Of a stretch of 64,000 bases of DNA, positions 35,042 to 44,500 are shown one piece after another (the first letter of the stretch is position 1; each line of letters begins with the position of its first letter). The notes under the pieces are model-generated. The model saw nothing but the letters and a program-made list of their open reading frames with translations. It was not told where the DNA came from and searched no databases. The position numbers were made by a program, and so were the translations under genes. The DNA is from JAZDCJ01 sp036311985 (GTDB taxonomy: Bacteria > Actinomycetota > Actinomycetes > Actinomycetales > Micrococcaceae): assembly GCF_036311985.1 (NCBI RefSeq), contig NZ_JAZDCJ010000030.1. The stretch is one strand, 5' to 3'.

Positions 35042-35632
35042 TCAGCCGCCCCGGATGACCCCCTTCTCCGCGGCCTTGGCGACGGCGTCGGCCTCCGCCT
35101 GGGTGAGCGTTCCGTCCTCGACGGCCGCGTCGAGCCGCGACTGGAAGCGCTCGGCCCGCTCGGCCTTCGCCTCGCTGCGGACCTCCTCGATCGCCGCCTG
35201 GACCGTGGACTCGTCCAGGTCCAGCGCCTCGGCGAGGGCCGCGGCAAGGGCCGTGTCCCGCCCGCTCCGGTCCGCCCCTTCACCTGCGCTCTCGCCGCGC
35301 TGGGCCTCTCGGTAGGCGTCCACGGCCTCCTGGACCGCGGATTCCTCGACCCCGAGCTTCTGGGCGAGCTGCGCCGCGACGTCCCCCAGGCCACCGTGCC
35401 CGCCCCGGCCCTTGCCGCCCCGCTCCGCGCCCTCCGGCGCGGTGCCCCGGGAGCCGGCGTCCGGCGTCGTACCCGTTGCGCCCGACGGTGCCGCGCTCGA
35501 GCTGGCGCCCGTGCCGGCGTCCGCCGCATCGGTGGCCGCCGTGGCCATGCCGGCCACGCCGAGCCCGGCCCCGAGGGTCAGTGCCACGGCCGAGGCCCCG
35601 AGCACCATGTTCTTCTTTCGCGTCCCTGCCAT
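35042..35632 (-). CDS. Secreted helical protein of unknown function
   Basis: 196-residue protein with a signal peptide (KKNMVLGASAVALTLGAG..., cut near ATAATD) and a Ser/Gly/Thr linker containing GTTPDAGS from the dispersed motif (35461). Two related helical units (LAQKLGVEESAVQEAVDAYRE and LAEALDLDESTVQAAIEEVRSE) are followed by a DGTLTQAEADAVAKAAEKG segment common in actinobacterial exported proteins. The function is unknown. Confidence 0.7.
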   Translation of the reverse strand: MAGTRKKNMVLGASAVALTLGAGLGVAGMATAATDAADAGTGASSSAAPSGATGTTPDAGSRGTAPEGAERGGKGRGGHGGLGDVAAQLAQKLGVEESAVQEAVDAYREAQRGESAGEGADRSGRDTALAAALAEALDLDESTVQAAIEEVRSEAKAERAERFQSRLDAAVEDGTLTQAEADAVAKAAEKGVIRGG

Positions 35633-35854
35633 GAGGATCGTCCTCCATTCGCCGCGTCGCGGCTTCGCTGGTGATGCCGGCGCGTGCCGCCGGCCCGCTT
35701 CCAGCCTGCGGGCGCAGTTCAGGGAGGGGCTGTCGAGGGGCTGTGCGGGCGCTATGAACCCGGCTCCGTTGCTGTGGACGTGCGCCTCAGCGCCGCCTGC
35801 GGGCGCGTTCGACGGCGTCCGGCTGATCGCCCGCGCGCTGGAGCGCCAGGGGTT

Positions 35855-36310
35855 CTAGCCGACGGCCTTCTTCACGAGGGCGGCGAGCGCCTTCTCCCCG
35901 TCGGCGTCCAGCCCAGCCACGGCGAACGACGTCGGCCAGAAGCCCGCGGCCTCGTCGAGCCCAGCCTCCGGGGAGAAGCCGAACGTGGAGTAGCGTTCCT
36001 TGTCCCCGATCCCGCTGCGGAAGAAGCAGAGGACCTTTCCGTCGCGCGCGTAGGCGGGCTGCCCGTACCAGACCTTGGGCGCCAGCTCCGGCGCGGCCTC
36101 CAGGACCACGGAGTGGATCCGCTCGGCCAACTCGCGGTCCGGCGAGTCCATCTTGGCGATCTTCTCGAGGCACGCCTTCTCGTCCGCGGCGGCCTTCTTC
36201 GCCGTCCGCCCGCCGCCCTTGGCCTCCGCCTTCAGTTCGGCGGCGCGCTCCTTCATCGCCGCGCGTTCCTCGGCGGAGAACCCGCCCTCCTGCTCCGTCG
36301 CTGCGCCCAT
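35855..36310 (-). CDS. DUF1801-like (YdhG/YjbR-type) protein
   Basis: 151-residue cytoplasmic protein. A charged, Lys/Ala/Glu-rich N-terminal third is followed by KVWYGQPAYARDGKVLCFFRSG and RYSTFGFSPEAGLDE, matching the DUF1801 family of unknown function. ATG at 36310 has AAGGAG about 8 nt upstream. Monocistronic by spacing. Confidence 0.75.
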   Translation of the reverse strand: MGAATEQEGGFSAEERAAMKERAAELKAEAKGGGRTAKKAAADEKACLEKIAKMDSPDRELAERIHSVVLEAAPELAPKVWYGQPAYARDGKVLCFFRSGIGDKERYSTFGFSPEAGLDEAAGFWPTSFAVAGLDADGEKALAALVKKAVG

Positions 36311-36407
36311 GGTCGTTGCTCCTTCTCGCTCCCGCGGCATGTTGTCTCGCCCCACGCTAGCGGCCGCGGAGGGGCGGCCGCTTCTCGATTCCTGACGGAC
36401 CGGAGGC

Positions 36408-37316
36408 CTAGAGGCGCGTCCGGCCGTCCGGGGCGTCACGCAGCAGTTCGACGTCGGCCGGGGCCGGCCACGCGTCGATCAACTCGTCGATCGGGAGCTC
36501 CGACTCCCCGACGAGGTCCACGGCGACGTACGCCAGCCGTCCGTCCTCGATCCGCAGGACGAGCTCGAGCTCCTCGCCGCCCGGGGCGAACCAGCGCCCG
36601 CGTACCGGGAACTCCTGCGAGTGCGGCACGACACGCACCACGTCCTGGGGCACCTCGAACTCGGCCACGGTCGAGAACGCCCCGCCGTCCCACACGAGCT
36701 CCCGCGCCCGGCCCAGCTGGTCCAGCAGCAGCTCCGCGTCCTCGCCGCCGCCGGCCCGCAGCAGGGCCTCGACCAGCGAGCTCAGCGCGGGGTCGACATC
36801 GCGTTCGAGGGGAGCCCCGGCGTCGTCCTCCTCCCCTTGGCCCGCGGAGGAATCCAAGGCCCGGTCGCCGAGGTAGGACACGACCATGAGGGCGGCGGCC
36901 CCGGCCGCCATCCAGCGGCGCGGGTGCCTGACGCCGCGGGAGGACAGCGCCCCGCTGAGCCGGCGGTCCCAGTCCTCGGAGGCGTCGGCCAGGGCGTAGA
37001 CGGCCCCGGCGGCGGCGACCCCGGCGAACGCACGGGCGGGGACCAGCGCGGTCCCATCGCGGTCAATGGTGGCGGCCACGGCGAAGCCGCCGAACGCGGC
37101 GGACGCGGCCCGGTACCAATGGCGGCCGGACCGGGAGAGCCGGGCGGGGTCCACGAGCGAGAGCGCGCCGACCGCCGCGGCGGACACCGCTCCGAACGCG
37201 GGCGACAGCGGATCCGAGAGGGGTCCGAGCCGCTCGGCGAGCGCGCGGGCCCGCTCGCCGAGCGTCCCGAGGCGGTCCTGCAGGGGCGGCGTGCTGCTGT
37301 ATCTCGTCGGTGTCAT
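36408..37316 (-). CDS. Membrane protein of unknown function
   Basis: 302-residue protein with perhaps three or four hydrophobic segments between residues 45 and 145, then a soluble C-terminal domain with beta-rich segments (EFPVRGRWFAPGGEELELVLRI). The linker QGEEDDAGAPLE contains the dispersed motif (36817). AAGGAG lies 5 nt before ATG. No family recognised. Confidence 0.65.
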   Translation of the reverse strand: MTPTRYSSTPPLQDRLGTLGERARALAERLGPLSDPLSPAFGAVSAAAVGALSLVDPARLSRSGRHWYRAASAAFGGFAVAATIDRDGTALVPARAFAGVAAAGAVYALADASEDWDRRLSGALSSRGVRHPRRWMAAGAAALMVVSYLGDRALDSSAGQGEEDDAGAPLERDVDPALSSLVEALLRAGGGEDAELLLDQLGRARELVWDGGAFSTVAEFEVPQDVVRVVPHSQEFPVRGRWFAPGGEELELVLRIEDGRLAYVAVDLVGESELPIDELIDAWPAPADVELLRDAPDGRTRL

Positions 37317-37342
37317 GGCTCTCCTTCTCGCTGTGGCGGGGG

Positions 37343-38296
37343 TCAGTAGACGCGCTCGGCGGCGAACTGCAGCGGCGGCAGCTCGGCGCGGCGGCGGACG
37401 AGGTCGCGGGCGTGCGCGTCGAGGCGGCGGTCCTCCTCGTTGACCAGCTCGAGCGGGCGGACGGGCGAGGCATGCCCGTCGGCGTCGCGCGTCACGAACA
37501 CCGTCATGCAGCGGGTCGTCGGCCGCCACGAGCCGCCGCGCGGGTCCTTGGCGCGGACGTGGACCACGATGTGCATCGAGTGCGGGCCCGTGTGGATCAT
37601 GCGGGCCTCGGCCTCCACCACGTCGCCGATGTGCACGGGGTTCAGGAAGTGGATGCCGCCCGTGTAGACGGCGACGGCGTCCGCGCCGCACCAGCCCATC
37701 GCGCACGCCCTCGCGACCTCGTCGATCCAGCGCATCACGATCCCGCCGTGCGCGTTCCCGCCCCAGTTCACGTCCGTGGGGGCGGCGAGGAAGCGGAAGC
37801 GCTCGCGCGGGGTCGTCCCGGCGTCCGTGTACTCCTGCGCGGCCATGGCGTCGCGGATCTGCGCGCGGGCCGCGACGCGGGCGGAGGCGCCGCGGGCCAG
37901 GTGCGCCGCCTCGTCGTCGGACGGGGCCCAGGCGGGCACGGGCTTCGGCTTGCGCTCGGCGTCCATCGCCACGAACACCAGGATGCAGTCCATGGCCGGC
38001 CGGAAGACGCGCTCGCGGACGTCGGCGGCGTCGACGGTGACGACGACCTGCATCGAGGAGCGGCCCGTGTCCACGATCCTGGCGTCGACCTCGATCAGGT
38101 CGCCGTTGCGGATGGGCCGGGTGAAGTGCACGTTGCCCACGTACGCGGTGACGCAGTAGCCGCCGGAGTAGCCGACGGCGCACGCGTAGCCCGCCTTGTC
38201 GATCCACTCGAGGACGCGGCCGGCCTGCACCGTGTCCCCGTCCTCGGAGACGTCGGTGGGAGACGCCAGGAACCTGAGCGTGACGCGGTCTTCCAT
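37343..38296 (-). CDS. Acyl-CoA thioesterase with two HotDog domains
   Basis: 317-residue cytoplasmic enzyme made of two 4HBT/HotDog repeats. The first has GDTVQAGRVLEWIDKAGYACA, the second GNAHGGIVMRWIDEVARACAMGW, the catalytic-Asp/Gly pattern of the YciA/acyl-CoA hydrolase branch. It hydrolyses acyl-CoA to free acid and CoA. ATG at 38296 removes an implausible ten-residue extension. Gap of 26 nt to the downstream membrane protein gene suggests co-transcription. Confidence 0.85.
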   Translation of the reverse strand: MEDRVTLRFLASPTDVSEDGDTVQAGRVLEWIDKAGYACAVGYSGGYCVTAYVGNVHFTRPIRNGDLIEVDARIVDTGRSSMQVVVTVDAADVRERVFRPAMDCILVFVAMDAERKPKPVPAWAPSDDEAAHLARGASARVAARAQIRDAMAAQEYTDAGTTPRERFRFLAAPTDVNWGGNAHGGIVMRWIDEVARACAMGWCGADAVAVYTGGIHFLNPVHIGDVVEAEARMIHTGPHSMHIVVHVRAKDPRGGSWRPTTRCMTVFVTRDADGHASPVRPLELVNEEDRRLDAHARDLVRRRAELPPLQFAAERVY

Positions 38297-38380
38297 GCGC
38301 TCATCGTACGCGGGCGCGCTCCACGTCATCCTTCTTTACATCCGGGTCGAGGCCGTCCGGGCGGGACCTACGCTGGGTCC

Positions 38381-38542
38381 ATGCCGGATGCCTACGTCCT
38401 CCCGACGCTCGCGGCGCTTCTCGCCGCCGCGACGCTGCTCGGCGTGCTGTGGAGGGCGGGACAGGGGCGCACCGTCGCCGCGGCCGGGACCGAGCGGCTC
38501 GACGTCCCGGGGCTCGCGCCGGGCGGGCACTGCCACCAGTAG
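38381..38542 (+). CDS. Small membrane protein, possibly a truncated thioredoxin-like gene
   Basis: 53-residue peptide: one hydrophobic helix followed by GRTVAAAGTERLDVPGLAPGGHCHQ. The part after the helix resembles the membrane-linker start of actinobacterial thioredoxin-like proteins, which normally continue into a thioredoxin domain; here a stop follows immediately. It may be an independent small protein with a Cys/His end or a truncated remnant. Confidence 0.4.
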   Translation: MPDAYVLPTLAALLAAATLLGVLWRAGQGRTVAAAGTERLDVPGLAPGGHCHQ

Positions 38543-38549
38543 GGACACC

Positions 38550-39071
38550 GTGGCGGCGATGACGACGGCGGAGCCGGGCCCGCGCGTCCGGCCCGCCCGG
38601 GGCGGGCCCCCGCATGTGGTTCGGGGCCGCCCGGAGGGCGCCGCGGGTTCGGCGGGCGCCCGCTGGGCGGCCTGCGCCGCCGCCGTCCTCGCCGTCGCGG
38701 CCGCCGCCTTCCACCTGCGGGCCGCGTTCACGCACGGGCACGGGGTGGTGTTCGCCGCGGCCCTCACGGCCATGGCCCTGGCCTGCGTGGGCTGCGCGGT
38801 CCTGGAATGGCTGCGGCCTTCCTGCCGCACCGGGCGCCTGCTGATGTCCATGGCGCTCGGCATGGCGCTGGCACACGCCGCGCTGGCCCTGGGCGTTCCG
38901 GGCCTCGGCGGCTCCCACGCGGTACACGGCGGCGGGGCCGGCGGCGGGGCCGTAGCGGACGCCTCGGCACCGGGGGCGGACATGCTCGGCCTCGCCGGGC
39001 TCGAGCTGGCGCTGGCCTGGACGGCGGCCTGGTCCCTCCGCTCGGCGCGCCGCCCGGCCGCCGCTCCCTGA
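38550..39071 (+). CDS. Four-helix membrane protein of unknown function
   Basis: 173-residue protein: a basic N-terminal tail, then about four hydrophobic helices with scattered His/Cys/Met (FTHGHGVVF, SHAVHGGG), which could mean metal association. GTG at 38550 has AGGGA 4 nt upstream; ATG at 38559 is the alternative. It starts 8 nt after the preceding small ORF, so the two are probably co-transcribed. No family assigned. Confidence 0.6.
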   Translation: MAAMTTAEPGPRVRPARGGPPHVVRGRPEGAAGSAGARWAACAAAVLAVAAAAFHLRAAFTHGHGVVFAAALTAMALACVGCAVLEWLRPSCRTGRLLMSMALGMALAHAALALGVPGLGGSHAVHGGGAGGGAVADASAPGADMLGLAGLELALAWTAAWSLRSARRPAAAP

Positions 39072-39157
39072 GCCCGCGGCGCCCGTTCCCCCGCGGTCGT
39101 CCAGACCGCGTCAGAACGGCGGGAAGCGGGAGGAGCACGCGGGCCGGGGCGGAGCGC

Positions 39158-40163
39158 CTACCGCAGGGGCCGCAGGAACTCCCTGATGTCCCGCACCAGG
39201 ATCCCGGGCTCCTCGAGGGCGGCGAAGTGGCCGCCCCGGTCCTCGACGTCGGTCCAGCGCACGATCGTGTTGGACGCCTCCGCGAGGGCCCGGATGCCCA
39301 CGTCGTGCGCGAACTGGATCGCCGCCGTCGGGACGCCGGAATCGATCTCCGGCTCGCCCCAGGCAGCCTCCTGCGCGTAGCCGACGGCGGCCGCGGAACC
39401 GGCGCTCGCGGTGAACCAGTTCAGCGAGGCGTTGGCGAGGAGGAAGTCGATGCCCAGGACCTGGTCCGCCGGCCGGTCCGCGGGGTGCGTCCAGGCCTGG
39501 AACTTGTCCAGGTCCAGGCGAGCTGGGCGACGGGCGAGTCGGCGAGCATCGACCCGACGAGCGCCGGCCGCGTGGACTGGAGGGAGATGTAGGCGAACTC
39601 GCGCTCCATGAACTTGCCGACCCGGCGAATCCTGTCCTGCTCCACCGGGGACATCGCGGCGAGCTCCTCCTCCCCGGCCTCGCTCGCGAACGCCCCGAGC
39701 GCGCCGTTGACGTGCACGCCGACGACCCGTTCGGGCGCCAACCGCGCGACCTCGGGGGCCACGCCGGCCCCGATGTCCCCGCCTTGGACGGCGAACCGGG
39801 CGTAGCCCAGCCGGCCTATGAGCTCGATCCGGGCCATCCGTGGGTGAGCAGCAGCGGCAGGGCTCCCGGCACGCGCGAGCGGACGTGGATGAAGTGGATC
39901 CGCTGCCCGTCGATCTCCGTGGTGAACTGCGGTACGTCCGCCAGTCGGCGCTCGTAGGCGCGCCAGTCGAAGGCCGCCCAGGCGGACACCATCGAGCGCA
40001 AGTAGGCGTCCGGGACGCCCGTGCCACACCCGTCGTCCGGAAGCGGGGGCGCAAAGCGCGTGGCGCGCAGGCGCGCGGCGAGGTCGTCGAGCCGATCCTG
40101 GGGGATGTCCACCCGGAAGGGTTCGATCGTAGCGGGGGTTCCGTGTGCTGCGTCCTGTTCCAT
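39158..40163 (-). pseudogene. Epoxide hydrolase (EHN type) with internal deletion and frameshift
   Basis: The N-terminal part (40163 to ~39842) reads IEPFRVDIPQDRLDDLAARL and ends LPLLLTHGWPG, the EHN domain plus oxyanion-hole motif. It then jumps directly, in another frame, to RLGYARFAVQGGDIGAG and DSPVAQLAW. A second shift near 39520 leads to LDKFQAWTHPADRPADQVLG and a normal C-terminus with GGHFAALEEP. About 60 residues usually found after HGWPG are missing, and the second shift fits a 2-bp loss. The nucleophile region GGDIGAG survives, but the product cannot be made as one chain. Confidence 0.8.
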
Positions 40164-40334
40164 GGCACCATTCTTCCGTTCAATGCGGTCAATAACCGTC
40201 CGCATTGGGAAACCTTCCCGGGCGTCCGGTGTCGTCTGGGGCACATATCCCTGTCTGGCCCGATTCACAAGGTGCCCTCAGCAACGGCCCGGAAGCTTGT
40301 GGTGAACAGCTTCCCACCGCAAAGGAACCGCCCC

Positions 40335-41072
40335 GTGAACTCCTGGATCCTCCTCGCCGCGGACCTCGTGGCCATCACCGTGCTCACCTACGTGCTCTAC
40401 CTGCGCCGCCACCGCCGGCGCGACCTCGCCGTCGCCTACCTCGGCGTCAACGTCGGCGTGCTGGCCGTCGCGCTCGCGCTGACGGGCTCGTCGGCCTCCC
40501 TCGGCCTGGGCCTGGGCCTCTTCGGCGTCCTGTCGATCATCCGGCTCCGCTCCACGGAGCTGGCGCAGCACGAGGTCGCCTACTACTTCGCGGCGCTCGC
40601 CCTGGGCCTGATCGGCGGGATCGGGGTCACGCCGGAGTGGCTCGGCCTGGCGCTCATGGCGCTCATCGTCGGCGCGATGTTCATCGGCGACCACCCGCGG
40701 GCGTTCACCCGCTACCGGCACCAGTCGGTGGTCCTGGACCGCGCCATCGGCGACGAGCAGGAGCTCCGCGAGGCCCTGGGGTACCTGCTTGGCGGCCGCA
40801 TCCACAGCGCCACGGTGCAGCAGCTGGACCTCGTCAACGACAAGACCCTCGTCGAGGTCCGCTTCGAGGCCCCTCGCGCCTCCTCCCGCCCTCCGCTTCC
40901 CGTCGCGCCGATCCCGGGGACGACGCCGGAGCCCTCCTCCGACGCGACCCCCGCCCGGGGCGCGCGGCCCGGGGAGCCCGCGTCCGGCGTCGTCCTCCCG
41001 TCCGGGGAGGAGGCCACCCCGGCTTCCGACGGGTCCCCGGTGCCTGCGGCGTCCGGCAGGAGCGCCCGGTGA
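40335..41072 (+). CDS. DUF4956 membrane protein
   Basis: 245-residue protein with about four helices (residues 1-115; LFGVLSIIRLRSTELAQHEVAYYFAALALG is the DUF4956 core) and a short cytoplasmic domain. A Pro/Ser-rich C-terminal tail of about 65 residues contains two copies of the dispersed motif (GTTPEP, SGVVLPSG). DUF4956, VTC and carbohydrate-binding/CotH proteins commonly occur together in actinobacteria; function unknown. GTG at 40335 has AAAGGA 8 nt upstream. Its stop overlaps the VTC start (GTGA). Confidence 0.85.
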   Translation: MNSWILLAADLVAITVLTYVLYLRRHRRRDLAVAYLGVNVGVLAVALALTGSSASLGLGLGLFGVLSIIRLRSTELAQHEVAYYFAALALGLIGGIGVTPEWLGLALMALIVGAMFIGDHPRAFTRYRHQSVVLDRAIGDEQELREALGYLLGGRIHSATVQQLDLVNDKTLVEVRFEAPRASSRPPLPVAPIPGTTPEPSSDATPARGARPGEPASGVVLPSGEEATPASDGSPVPAASGRSAR

Positions 41073-41893
41073 ACCCGCGCGAGCCGAGGTCGCTGACCCA
41101 CCGCGGTTCGGTGCTGGAGCCGATCGGCCTCGAGGAGCTCAACGAGGCCGCCGCGCTGCAGACGCGCATCGACCGCAAGTACGTCGTGGACGCGGGGCTC
41201 GCCAACGCCCTCTTCGCGGGCCTGCCGCGGGACACGCGGGTGCTCGAGATCGGCGGGCTGCGCCGCTTCCGCTACGACTCCGTGTACTTCGACACCCCGG
41301 AGCTCACCGCGTACCGGCTGGCCGCGGCGGGCCGCAGGCGGCGCTTCAAGATCCGCACGCGCACCTATCTGGACACGGGCACCGCGTTCCTGGAGGTCAA
41401 GACGGAGGGGGCGCGGGCCGCGACCGTGAAGGAACGGATCCCCCACGCGCCGGCCGACCGCTCCCGGCTCACCCCCGAGGGCGCGGCCTACGTCGCCGAG
41501 ACCCTGGCCGCGGCCCTCGGACCCGGATCCGCGCCGGACACCGCCCTGCTGCGGCCCGTCGTCGAGACCGCGTATTCGCGCACCACGCTGTACCTGCCGG
41601 GCTCCGGAGCCCGGGCCACGATCGACGAGGACGCCACGTGGCGGCTGCCCGGCGGCCCGGCCTGGACGCTCGACGGGCGCGTGATCGTGGAGACGAAGTC
41701 CGGCTCCCGGCCCGGGGAACTGGACCGGATGCTCTGGCGCCACGGCGTCCGGCCCGCGAAGATCTCCAAGTTCGCGACCGGCTTGGCCGCGCTCGATCCG
41801 CGGTTGCCGAGCAACAAGTGGACCCGGACCCTGCGCCGCGGTCTGCCGCTGCGCGCCGGCGAGACGCCCCCGCTGCTGCGGGCGACGTCGTAG
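41069..41893 (+). CDS. VTC-domain (polyphosphate polymerase-like) protein
   Basis: 274-residue protein of the VTC/CYTH superfamily. It has QTRIDRKYVVD, RYDSVYFDTPELTAY, RRFKIRTRTYLDTGTAFLEVKTE and ETKSGSRPGELDRMLW, the basic and acidic strands that bind polyphosphate and metal in the yeast Vtc4 catalytic tunnel. Whether it makes polyphosphate here is unproven. GTG overlaps the DUF4956 stop by 4 bp, so the two are coupled and probably act as a membrane-linked pair. Confidence 0.85.
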   Translation: MNPREPRSLTHRGSVLEPIGLEELNEAAALQTRIDRKYVVDAGLANALFAGLPRDTRVLEIGGLRRFRYDSVYFDTPELTAYRLAAAGRRRRFKIRTRTYLDTGTAFLEVKTEGARAATVKERIPHAPADRSRLTPEGAAYVAETLAAALGPGSAPDTALLRPVVETAYSRTTLYLPGSGARATIDEDATWRLPGGPAWTLDGRVIVETKSGSRPGELDRMLWRHGVRPAKISKFATGLAALDPRLPSNKWTRTLRRGLPLRAGETPPLLRATS

Positions 41894-42046
41894 CCCCGCC
41901 GCCTGCCGGGGCCCGCGTACCGCCGCCGAGCTGCGTCGCGCCCCCGACCCGCACCACCTGCCCTGCCCCGCCCTCCGGCGCGGGACACCCCCTGCCACCC
42001 CACGTCCGGCCGATTCCGGCCACCCGAAATCCCCCAGGAGAGACCC

Positions 42047-43717
42047 ATGAAACGCACGATCCAGCGCACAACCCTCGCCGCCACCGCCGCCACGCTCGCC
42101 GCGGGCCTGGCCCTCACCGGATGCGCGGCCACGGCCGCCACCACCACCGGCACGGACGCCGACGCGGCCTCGGGCACCACGGGCACGGAGACCACGCTCG
42201 CCGCGACGAGCGCCGATACCGCCACGTCCATCGACCAGACCCACTTCGACGAGAACGACTTGTCCTGGGACACCGCCGAGGAGGTCGAGGTCGCGCTCGC
42301 GGACGGCGCGAGCACGGGCGGGACGGGGGTGGAGGTCGACGGCGACACCGTCACGATCACGGCGGCCGGCACCTACCGCGTCTCGGGCTCGCTCGCCGAC
42401 GGCCAGCTGCGCGTCGCCGCGCCGGACGACGCCCTGGTCCGCGTCGTGTTCGACGGCGTCTCCCTCGCCTCGTCCACCGGCTCGCCGCTCGTGGTCGAGT
42501 CGGCGGACGAGGTGGTGCTGTTCCTCGAGGACGGCAGCAGCAACAGCGTCTCCGACGCAGCGGACTACGCCGACACCTCCGACGACGCCCCGGACGCGGC
42601 CGTCTACTCGGCCTCCGATCTGACGATCGCCGGCGGCGGATCGCTCGACGTCGCGGGCAACTTCAACGACGCCGTCAACACCAAGGACGGCCTGGTCCTG
42701 GCCGGCGGGACGGTGAACGTGACGGCCGTCGACGACGGGATCCGCGGCAAGGACTACGTCGTGCTGCTCGCCGGCGACTACACGGTCGACGCGGCCGACG
42801 ACGGCCTCAAGGCGGACAACGAGGAGGACGAGGGCCGCGGCTGGCTCCTAGTCCAGGGTGGAACGCTCACGGTCGCGGCCGGCGACGACGGCGTCAAGGC
42901 CTACAACAAGCTCACGGTCTCTGGCGGAACGGTGACGGTCACGGAGTCGGAGGAGGGCCTGGAGGCCGCGCACCTGGAGATCTCGGGCGGCACGGTGGAC
43001 GTGACGGCGAACGACGACGGGCTCAACGCCGCGGGCGGCACCTCCTCGGAGACGGAGCCGGGCGGGGCGGCCGGAACGCAGCGGGGCGGGCCGGGTTCCG
43101 GGACCGCGCCCGAGGGCGCGCCGGGCGCCGCGGAGGCACCCGCGGCCGGCGGCCCGCAGGGCGCCGCGGCGGGCGACTACTCGATCCTGATCAGCGGCGG
43201 CTCGGTGGTGATCGACGCCGACGGCGACGGGCTGGACTCCAACGGATCGGCGACCATCACGGGAGGGACGGTCGTGGTCAACGGCCCCGAGGGCAGCGGC
43301 AACGGCGCGCTCGACGTCGACGGCGAGTTCCTCGTCGAGGGCGGAACCCTCGTGGCGGCGGGCAGCGCCGGGATGGCGATCGGGCCGTCGGCGTCGTCGA
43401 GCCAGTCCGGCATCCAGGCGACGCTCCCCGAGACGGTTCCGGCGGGGACGGTCCTGCAGATCACGGACTCCAACGGCGAGCTGATCGCGACGTTCACCGT
43501 CGCCAAGGCGACCGGTTCCCTCGTCTTCTCCTCCGCGGACTTCGTGGACGGCGAGACGTACAGCGTGTACGTGGGCGGGACCGCCACCCAGGACGCGGGG
43601 CTCGAGCCCGCGGGGTCCGCGGCGAGCCTGGACGGGGCCGAGGAGGCCGTCAGCGTCGTGGCGGGCGAGTACTCCTCCGGCATGGGCGGCGGGATGCGCG
43701 GCGGGCAGCGCCCGTAG
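42047..43717 (+). CDS. Carbohydrate-binding (DUF4353-type) lipoprotein
   Basis: 556-residue surface lipoprotein: lipobox LALTGCA, Thr/Ala-rich linker, then repeated parallel-beta motifs of the form DDGIRGKDYVV, DDGLKADNEED, DDGVKAYNKLTVSGGTV and DDGLNAAGGTSS, typical of the carbohydrate-binding domain-containing family (DUF4353). A Gly/Pro-rich interruption lies around residues 340-375. It follows DUF4956 and VTC genes by 153 nt, the usual partner set, and may bind cell-wall polymers. GGAGAG lies upstream of ATG. Confidence 0.85.
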   Translation: MKRTIQRTTLAATAATLAAGLALTGCAATAATTTGTDADAASGTTGTETTLAATSADTATSIDQTHFDENDLSWDTAEEVEVALADGASTGGTGVEVDGDTVTITAAGTYRVSGSLADGQLRVAAPDDALVRVVFDGVSLASSTGSPLVVESADEVVLFLEDGSSNSVSDAADYADTSDDAPDAAVYSASDLTIAGGGSLDVAGNFNDAVNTKDGLVLAGGTVNVTAVDDGIRGKDYVVLLAGDYTVDAADDGLKADNEEDEGRGWLLVQGGTLTVAAGDDGVKAYNKLTVSGGTVTVTESEEGLEAAHLEISGGTVDVTANDDGLNAAGGTSSETEPGGAAGTQRGGPGSGTAPEGAPGAAEAPAAGGPQGAAAGDYSILISGGSVVIDADGDGLDSNGSATITGGTVVVNGPEGSGNGALDVDGEFLVEGGTLVAAGSAGMAIGPSASSSQSGIQATLPETVPAGTVLQITDSNGELIATFTVAKATGSLVFSSADFVDGETYSVYVGGTATQDAGLEPAGSAASLDGAEEAVSVVAGEYSSGMGGGMRGGQRP

Positions 43718-43800
43718 CCGCGTCCCGGGCGCGGGGGAGCTGCGACGGGCGCCGCGTCACGGAATCGGAGGTGCGGGGCCGCGGCAGGCACAATGGCGCC

Positions 43801-44463
43801 ATGGCCCTGCACTTCCCCTCCACCGGATTCCACGTCGACGCGTTCCTCTTCGACCTCGACGGGACGCTGATCGACTCGACGGCCGCCACGGAGGCGGCGT
43901 GGTCCCGCTGGGGCGAGGAACTGGGGCTGGACGGCTTCGTGTACGAATACCACGGGGTGCCGGCCTACCGGATCGTCGACGAGCACGTCGAACCGGAACG
44001 CCGGAGCGAGGCACTGGCCCTCATCGAGCGGCTCGAGTCCCAGGAGACGGACGGAATCGTCTTCAAGGAGGGGGCCGAGGAGCTCCTGGCCGGGCTCCCC
44101 GCGGACCGCTGGACCATCGTCACCTCGTGCACGGCCGGGCTCGCCGCGGCGCGGATGGGAGCCGTCGGGCTCGCGGCCCCGGACCACCTCGTGACGGTGG
44201 ACCAGCTCGCCCACGGAAAGCCGCACCCGGAGGGCTATCTGCTCGGAGCGGAACGGCTCGGCCGGGCGATCGGCAGGTGCCTGGTCTTCGAGGACGCACC
44301 GGCGGGCCTGCAGGCCGGGAACGGCGCCGGGGCCCCGACCCTCGCGATCACCGGCACCACCGCTTCGGCGGACCTCTCGGCGGACGCCGTCGTCGCCTCG
44401 CTCGCCGATCTCGCGGTGGCCGTGGACTCGGACGGCTCCCTGCGGGTTTCGCTCCGGGACTAG
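43801..44463 (+). CDS. HAD-family phosphatase
   Basis: 220-residue enzyme with the full HAD set: FLFDLDGTLIDST (nucleophile Asp in DLDGT), TSCTAG (motif II), HGKPHPEGY (motif III Lys) and VFEDAPAG (motif IV). The helical cap between motifs I and II places it with GPP/DOG-type sugar-phosphate phosphatases. Substrate unknown. It precedes the aldo/keto reductase gene by 37 nt and is probably co-transcribed with it. Confidence 0.9.
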   Translation: MALHFPSTGFHVDAFLFDLDGTLIDSTAATEAAWSRWGEELGLDGFVYEYHGVPAYRIVDEHVEPERRSEALALIERLESQETDGIVFKEGAEELLAGLPADRWTIVTSCTAGLAAARMGAVGLAAPDHLVTVDQLAHGKPHPEGYLLGAERLGRAIGRCLVFEDAPAGLQAGNGAGAPTLAITGTTASADLSADAVVASLADLAVAVDSDGSLRVSLRD

Positions 44464-44500
44464 GCTGGGACGGACCGCCCCCCGAGCCGGAAGGGACTCC

